Shown here: positions 60,039 through 64,000 of the stretch, piece after piece | How positions within the stretch are numbered: position 1 is the stretch's first letter | Layout of the letters: each line of letters opens with the position of its first letter | Source: an uncultured Lachnospiraceae bacterium | GTDB taxonomy: Bacteria; Bacillota; Clostridia; Lachnospirales; Lachnospiraceae | NCBI GenBank assembly: GCA_947591155.1 | Contig: CANQDA010000012.1 | Location: 1 to 64,000 of the forward strand | DNA length: 64,000 bases | Direction: 5' to 3' | Translations under genes and position numbers: made by a program | The notes under the pieces: generated by a model | Databases searched by the model: none | The model's input: only the letters and a program-made list of their open reading frames with translations | What the model was told of the DNA's origin: nothing

Positions 60039-60914
60039 TTATCTCTCTCCCTCCAGCTCGATCTGGTCGCCGGACATCCGCAAAATATCCCGAATCTCCT
60101 GCAGCGGCATCTCCAGATACGCGGACAACTCCTCCGCGGAGACCTTGTGTCCGAGATCGCGCTCCAGATTCTTTACCGCCTCGTTCAGATGGTTGACCCG
60201 GCTGACGATGTGTCCGTCCGCCTCCCGTTTCTCGCGACTGCCCGTGATCACCTGCGCCATCGCTTCGTTGATCGAATTGAGGATGTGCGCGCTGCACGCC
60301 GCCGGGCTGTCAAACTGCTCCAACGAATCAAGCGCTTCGAGCAGTCCGAGATTGCCCTCCTGGATCAGATCCTCGAGCAGGACCTCCTCATTCTCGAAGT
60401 TTCCGGCCGCCTCGCCGATCAGCGGCAGATAGCTCTCGATCAACCGCGCTTTCGCCTCCTCGTCCCCGCGCATCACGCGGCCGAGCAGTGCGTGCTCGTC
60501 CTCGAAGGATTCCTCCGCCAATTCGAGCAGCCTGCGCAGATACGCGCCGAGGCCTCCGCTCTCATCGTCTGTTCCGTCAGCCGCTTTCTGCGTACCGCCC
60601 GATTCAGATTTTCTGATGCCCTGTTCTGTCTTCGTGCCGTGTTTCCCCGTCTTCCCGGCAACCTGCCTCGCCTGCATATTGTCTCTGTCGTATGCTTCCC
60701 CGTCGGGCCCGGATCCTTCCTGTCCGATCCGCTCCTCCGTCACGCGGATGTTCTGTCCCGCCAGATACTCATAGATCAGCGAGAAATGTTCCTCCGTAAG
60801 AGGCATACCGGAGAGGATCTCCCGGATCTCCTCCTTCGAGATCCTGCCGCCGTACACATCGGAAGCCGCCTTGATCTCGCTCAGCATTTCGCGGAAAACG
60901 ATTTTATTCTCCAT
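60039..60914 (-). CDS. Sigma-70-like protein without region 4
   Basis: 291 residues. The N-terminus resembles sigma region 1.1 (ISKEEIREILSGMPLTEEHF), followed by a long polar linker (90-140), then a region 2-like segment (LIESYLPLIGEAAGNFENEE, DLIQEGNLGLLEALDSLEQF) and a region 3-like segment (VSRVNHLNEAVKNLERDLGH, VSAEELSAYLEMPLQEI). The aromatic melting residues of region 2.3 are not apparent (SAHILNSINEAM stands in their place), and the protein ends about 10 residues later than region 3, so no -35-binding region 4 exists. It may bind RNA polymerase without recognising promoters. The ATG at 60914 has AGGAG 5 bases upstream. Confidence 0.75.
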   Translation of the reverse strand: MENKIVFREMLSEIKAASDVYGGRISKEEIREILSGMPLTEEHFSLIYEYLAGQNIRVTEERIGQEGSGPDGEAYDRDNMQARQVAGKTGKHGTKTEQGIRKSESGGTQKAADGTDDESGGLGAYLRRLLELAEESFEDEHALLGRVMRGDEEAKARLIESYLPLIGEAAGNFENEEVLLEDLIQEGNLGLLEALDSLEQFDSPAACSAHILNSINEAMAQVITGSREKREADGHIVSRVNHLNEAVKNLERDLGHKVSAEELSAYLEMPLQEIRDILRMSGDQIELEGER

Positions 60915-61015
60915 ATCTGCTCCTGTCCGTATCGATTCTATTCGACATTGATCCGTCCGAAGGCCCCAATCACTCTGCGCCCTGCTGACACGATCGCATA
61001 ATCCGCAAAGCACAG

Positions 61016-62413
61016 TTACGACGCCAACTCCTCCAACGCCCTTTCGAGCACCGGATCGCCCCTATCCGCAATCGAAGACCCTTCTGTATCAGAAGCTTCC
61101 GTTTCTCCGGAAGCCGCGTCGTCATTCTCTGGCTCCGTGCTCTGCGTCCCGGAATCCGTGACAGACCCGTCTCCGTCCGTGGCCGCCGGCTCCTGATCTT
61201 CGACCACGATATCCGGCGTGATCCCGCTTCCGTCGATGCTTCGTCCCTTCGGCGTGAAATATGCCTTCGTCGTCATCTTGAACGCGGAACCATCCGACAG
61301 CGTGTACGTGTCCTGCACAAGTCCCTTGCCGTAGGTCTGCGTCCCGATGATCGGCCCGAGTCCATAGTCCTGCACCGCGCCCGCGAAAATCTCCGACGCG
61401 CTCGCCGAGCCGCCGTTCACCAGCACAGCGATCTCGCAGTCCACCAACTGCTCTTTGCCGGAAGTATACTCCTCACGCTCCCCGTGCTTATCCTCCGTGT
61501 AGACAATCAGGCCCTCCGGGAGTATCTCGTCGAGCATCTCGTTCACCGAATCCAGAAGTCCGCCCGGATTGTCCCGCAGGTCGACGATCAGCTTCTCCAT
61601 CCCCTGTCCGTCAAGCTCCTTTAGCGCGCCGCCAAACTGCCCGACCGCGCTGCCCGTGAAATCCGTGATCCGGATATACCCGATCTCATCTTCCAACATC
61701 TCGGACTCGACATAGGTCGGCTCTACCGTATCGCACTTCAGCTCGAGCTCCAGCTCCCGCGCCCCATCGCGCAGCACCTTCAGCGTGAACGTATCCTCCT
61801 GCGCCTTGATCAGGGCCGACACCTCGTCCAGACTTTTTCCCTCCGTCAAAGTCTCGTTCACGCCCAGGATCACGTCCCCGGACTCCATGCCCGCCTCGTC
61901 GGCAGGGCTTGCGTCGTACACGTCGATGACCCGGATCTCATGCGTCTGCGCATCCTCCTCGATCGTGATCCCGATCCCGAAATATACGCCCCGCGTATTG
62001 TCCATCACCGTCTCCAGCTCCGGCGGGGAGTAATAATTCGCGTAATCGTCCTCCAGTCCGTAGGCGATACCCAGAAAGAGATACTCCGCCAGCGTGTCGC
62101 TGTCCACATCCCGCAGATAATTCTGCTCGATCAGGCTCTGGATCTCATCCAGCTTGGAAAGCGTGCGGTAATCCGTCAGCACCTGCGCGCCGATATTTTC
62201 CGTCTCCCCGCTCTCAGCCTCGTCCTGCCGCGTTAGCCTGGCATGCTGCGCCGACCGCCACCCCAACAGGAAAACACAGACACAGACCATTGCCGCAAGA
62301 ACGCCGGCAAGAAATCCCATTCCGAATCCCCTGCCGACGTATCCTTCCCTCGTTTCCGATTCCGCATCCGGAGACGTTTTCTCTTCCTCTTCATTATCCG
62401 AAAAATAATCCAT
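61016..62413 (-). CDS. C-terminal processing peptidase, S41 family
   Basis: 465 residues. An N-terminal cytoplasmic acidic stretch and one membrane helix (FGMGFLAGVLAAMVCVCVFL, about 30-50) anchor an outer protease. The PDZ domain lies around 140-225 (YFGIGITIEED, ASPADEAGMESGDVI), and the catalytic core has LVNGGSASASEIFAGAVQDY (likely Ser338) and QTYGKG (Lys363). The tail after about 405 is Asp/Glu/Ser-rich and low complexity. CtpA/CtpB-type enzymes cut secreted or membrane-bound regulators. It lies directly after the PucR-type regulator gene (12-bp gap). Confidence 0.92.
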   Translation of the reverse strand: MDYFSDNEEEEKTSPDAESETREGYVGRGFGMGFLAGVLAAMVCVCVFLLGWRSAQHARLTRQDEAESGETENIGAQVLTDYRTLSKLDEIQSLIEQNYLRDVDSDTLAEYLFLGIAYGLEDDYANYYSPPELETVMDNTRGVYFGIGITIEEDAQTHEIRVIDVYDASPADEAGMESGDVILGVNETLTEGKSLDEVSALIKAQEDTFTLKVLRDGARELELELKCDTVEPTYVESEMLEDEIGYIRITDFTGSAVGQFGGALKELDGQGMEKLIVDLRDNPGGLLDSVNEMLDEILPEGLIVYTEDKHGEREEYTSGKEQLVDCEIAVLVNGGSASASEIFAGAVQDYGLGPIIGTQTYGKGLVQDTYTLSDGSAFKMTTKAYFTPKGRSIDGSGITPDIVVEDQEPAATDGDGSVTDSGTQSTEPENDDAASGETEASDTEGSSIADRGDPVLERALEELAS

Positions 62414-62425
62414 CCAGAAGTCTCC

Positions 62426-63514
62426 CTAGTACTCCGTATTCTCCATATACTTCATATATTTTACGACCATCAACGAGATTTTAAACGTGATCGCGTCCTC
62501 AAATACACGAAGATCGAGCCCGGTCGACTTCTGAAGCTTATCCAGACGATAGACCAGCGTATTCCTGTGAATGTAGAGCTGGCGCGACGTCTCGGACACA
62601 TTCAGGCTGTTCTCGAAAAACTTGTTGATCGTCGTCAGCGTCTCCTCGTCGAAGTCGTCCGGCGATTTGCCCTCGAACACCTCGCGGATGAACATCTTGC
62701 ACAGCGGGATCGGAAGCTGATAGATCAGACGTCCGATGCCGAGCGAGCTGTACGCGATCACCGAGCGCTCCGCGAAGAAGATCTTCCCGACGTTGAGCGC
62801 CATACGCGCCTCCTTGTACGAGCGCGACACCTCCTTGATCTCCCCGACGATCGTGCCGTAGGCGATCAGCGCGTCTTTTTTCTTCTCTTCGCCGAGCGAA
62901 TCCAGGATCAACTCGGCCGTCTTCTCCATCTCGGCGTAACCCTCCTGCGCGGCAAGCTCCTTCACGACAATGATACTCTTCTCGTCGACCGCCGTGATGA
63001 AATCGCCGGAGCGCGATCCGAACAGCGCGCGCACATTCTCAAGCGAACTGTTCTCCTTCTCATTCTCGATCTCCAGAATAAACACGACCCTGCGCGCCTC
63101 CGCGTCGATATGGAGCTTCTTCGCGCGGTTGTAGATGTCGACCAGAAGCAGATTGTCCAGAAGGAGGTTCTTGATAAAGTTGTCCTTGTCGAACCGCTCC
63201 TTGTACGCCACGAGGAGATTCTGGATCTGGAAGGCGGCCATGCGCCCTACCATGTGGACGTCGTCGCTGCTGCCATTCGCAAGCACGACATACTCGAGCT
63301 GATGCTCGTCAAACACCTTGAAGAACTGACAACCGGAAACTACCTGACTGTCCGCGGGAGAATCCGCAAAACTCAGAGCCGAACTGCGAAAACTCTCCGC
63401 CTCCGGAAACGTCGTCGCCAGTATGATCCCCTCCGTGTCAAGCACACATAGATCCACCCTGCTGATCACTTTCAATCCGTCCAATGTCGCCTGTAAAACC
63501 TGATTCGATATCAC
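62426..63514 (-). CDS. CdaR/PucR-type transcriptional regulator
   Basis: 362 residues. The N-terminal sugar-diacid-recognition-like domain (LKVISRVDLCVLDTEGIILA) is followed by a GGDEF-fold-like middle part without catalytic motif, and a PucR C-terminal helix-turn-helix (NVSETSRQLYIHRNTLVYRL) with LDLRVFEDAITFKISL. Family members respond to sugar diacids or purine metabolites; the ligand is unknown here. The GTG start at 63514 has AAGGAGG 8 bases upstream. It is transcribed from a promoter at 63616-63644. Confidence 0.87.
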   Translation of the reverse strand: MISNQVLQATLDGLKVISRVDLCVLDTEGIILATTFPEAESFRSSALSFADSPADSQVVSGCQFFKVFDEHQLEYVVLANGSSDDVHMVGRMAAFQIQNLLVAYKERFDKDNFIKNLLLDNLLLVDIYNRAKKLHIDAEARRVVFILEIENEKENSSLENVRALFGSRSGDFITAVDEKSIIVVKELAAQEGYAEMEKTAELILDSLGEEKKKDALIAYGTIVGEIKEVSRSYKEARMALNVGKIFFAERSVIAYSSLGIGRLIYQLPIPLCKMFIREVFEGKSPDDFDEETLTTINKFFENSLNVSETSRQLYIHRNTLVYRLDKLQKSTGLDLRVFEDAITFKISLMVVKYMKYMENTEY

Positions 63515-63615
63515 CTGTGCACCCTCCTTTTACCTTCTCGATCACATCACAGTCCCGGAGTATAACCCGGAAAGCCAAAACACATATTCCCAATACCTTT
63601 TTGCGATTTGTGTTT

Positions 63616-63644
63616 ATTTTAATATACAAGCCTGAAAAAATCAA
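63616..63644 (-). promoter_or_regulatory. Promoter of the PucR-type regulator gene
   Basis: Minus strand: -35 TTGATT (63644-63639), 17-bp spacer, -10 TAAAAT (63621-63616), about 100 bp before the GTG start. Confidence 0.7.
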
Positions 63645-63664
63645 TCATAATTGTGAAAAATGCA

Positions 63665-64000
63665 CTAATACCGCTTTCCGCTTCCGCCGCACACGCTGCA
63701 TCTGCCGCTGCCGTTGCACTTGTAGCAATTCAACCGCTCCGAACCCATCGCGTAGCTCCACCTGTACCCGTCTCCGCCACAGGTGCTGCATCTGCCGCTG
63801 CCATGGCAGAAGACGCAGTCCGGCGCGTAACGGCTACCGCCCGAGGAACTGCCCGAAGACGAGCCTCCCGACGAGCTGCCCGAGGATCTCTTCCTCCAGT
63901 GCGCGTACAGCGTCTTATACGGCAGAATCCCTGTGACCTTCGTCGATTTTGTCGCCCACAGGCCTTTGCTGGTCTTCTTCGAGGTGGACCAGCCGGTAAA
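63665..64000 (-). CDS. Surface-type protein with CxxCxGxG repeats (C-terminal part)
   Basis: The minus-strand frame is open from the window edge to a TAG at 63665. It encodes 111 residues. The first part (GLWATKSTKVTGILPYKTLYAHW) resembles the Listeria/Bacteroides InlB-type beta-repeat that ends in LYAxW. A Ser/Gly-rich linker follows, then three DnaJ-type zinc motifs: CVFCHGSGRCSTCGGDG, CYKCNGSG and CSVCGGSGK. The N-terminus is outside the window. Such a join of a surface repeat to DnaJ-like zinc motifs suggests a secreted or wall protein, but this is inference. Confidence 0.7.
   Translation of the reverse strand, partial: FTGWSTSKKTSKGLWATKSTKVTGILPYKTLYAHWRKRSSGSSSGGSSSGSSSGGSRYAPDCVFCHGSGRCSTCGGDGYRWSYAMGSERLNCYKCNGSGRCSVCGGSGKRY

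Overview
The window looks like a chromosomal segment of a GC-rich, spore-forming member of the Lachnospiraceae/Clostridia. The basis is gene content: a SipL-type spore-coat morphogenesis protein, SpoVG, IreB, a separate RNase J, the GlgC/GlgD pair, DnaD- and DnaI-like helicase loaders, several cyclic-di-GMP proteins, and an Rpn-type nuclease of the kind common in gut Lachnospiraceae. I see no rRNA, tRNA, CRISPR array or prophage. Most genes lie on the minus strand in short, often overlapping operons. Exceptions are 13.7-14.0 kb, 30.4-32.7 kb, 38.7-43.8 kb and mscL at 47.1 kb.

Left part (0-30 kb). A frameshifted Rpn nuclease cassette sits beside a complete branched-chain amino acid ABC transporter (livK-livH-livM-livG-livF, with an attenuator-like double hairpin after livK). 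A remnant of the livF 3' end lies beyond the cassette. Next comes an RNA-modification and RNA-decay block (ireB-ruvX-DUF1292-rnj-ylbF-trmR-trhP) that resembles the Bacillus yrzL-yrrK-yrzB...yrrM-yrrN-yrrO order. It is followed by mtaB, an HPr-like protein, thiI with its cysteine desulfurase, a possible 28-residue type I toxin, larE with a lysophospholipase-like hydrolase, a sugar symporter, a diguanylate cyclase behind a long structured leader, argS, a GntR regulator, ispE, and sipL with a lipoprotein.

Middle part (30-47 kb). malQ and plsC are followed by an MBOAT/SGNH O-acyltransferase pair, spoVG, glgD-glgC, murC, the replication genes (dnaD-like, dnaI-like) and prs. Two clusters of three DnaA boxes lie between murC and the dnaD-like gene. 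A compact YhaN/YhaO (SbcC/SbcD-like) pair follows; its ATPase has two membrane segments where a long coiled coil is usual.

Right part (47-64 kb). mscL, with a zinc-ribbon tail, converges on a large HD-GYP/GGDEF protein. Next are a secreted acidic protein, a MetY-type sulfhydrylase, a DnaJ-like/DUF5685 pair, a two-component system, pyruvate kinase, a sigma-like protein without a recognisable region 4, an S41 peptidase, a PucR-type regulator, and the end of a surface protein with CxxCxGxG motifs.

The most unusual signal is a dispersed family of structured intergenic repeats (6.5, 43.9, 47.6, 51.3 and 57.5 kb). All share the core GGTACC...ATCC in the same place, while the flanking helices differ in sequence but remain paired. 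A second, unrelated structured repeat family occurs at 23.2 and 52.8 kb; one copy fills the leader of the diguanylate cyclase gene.
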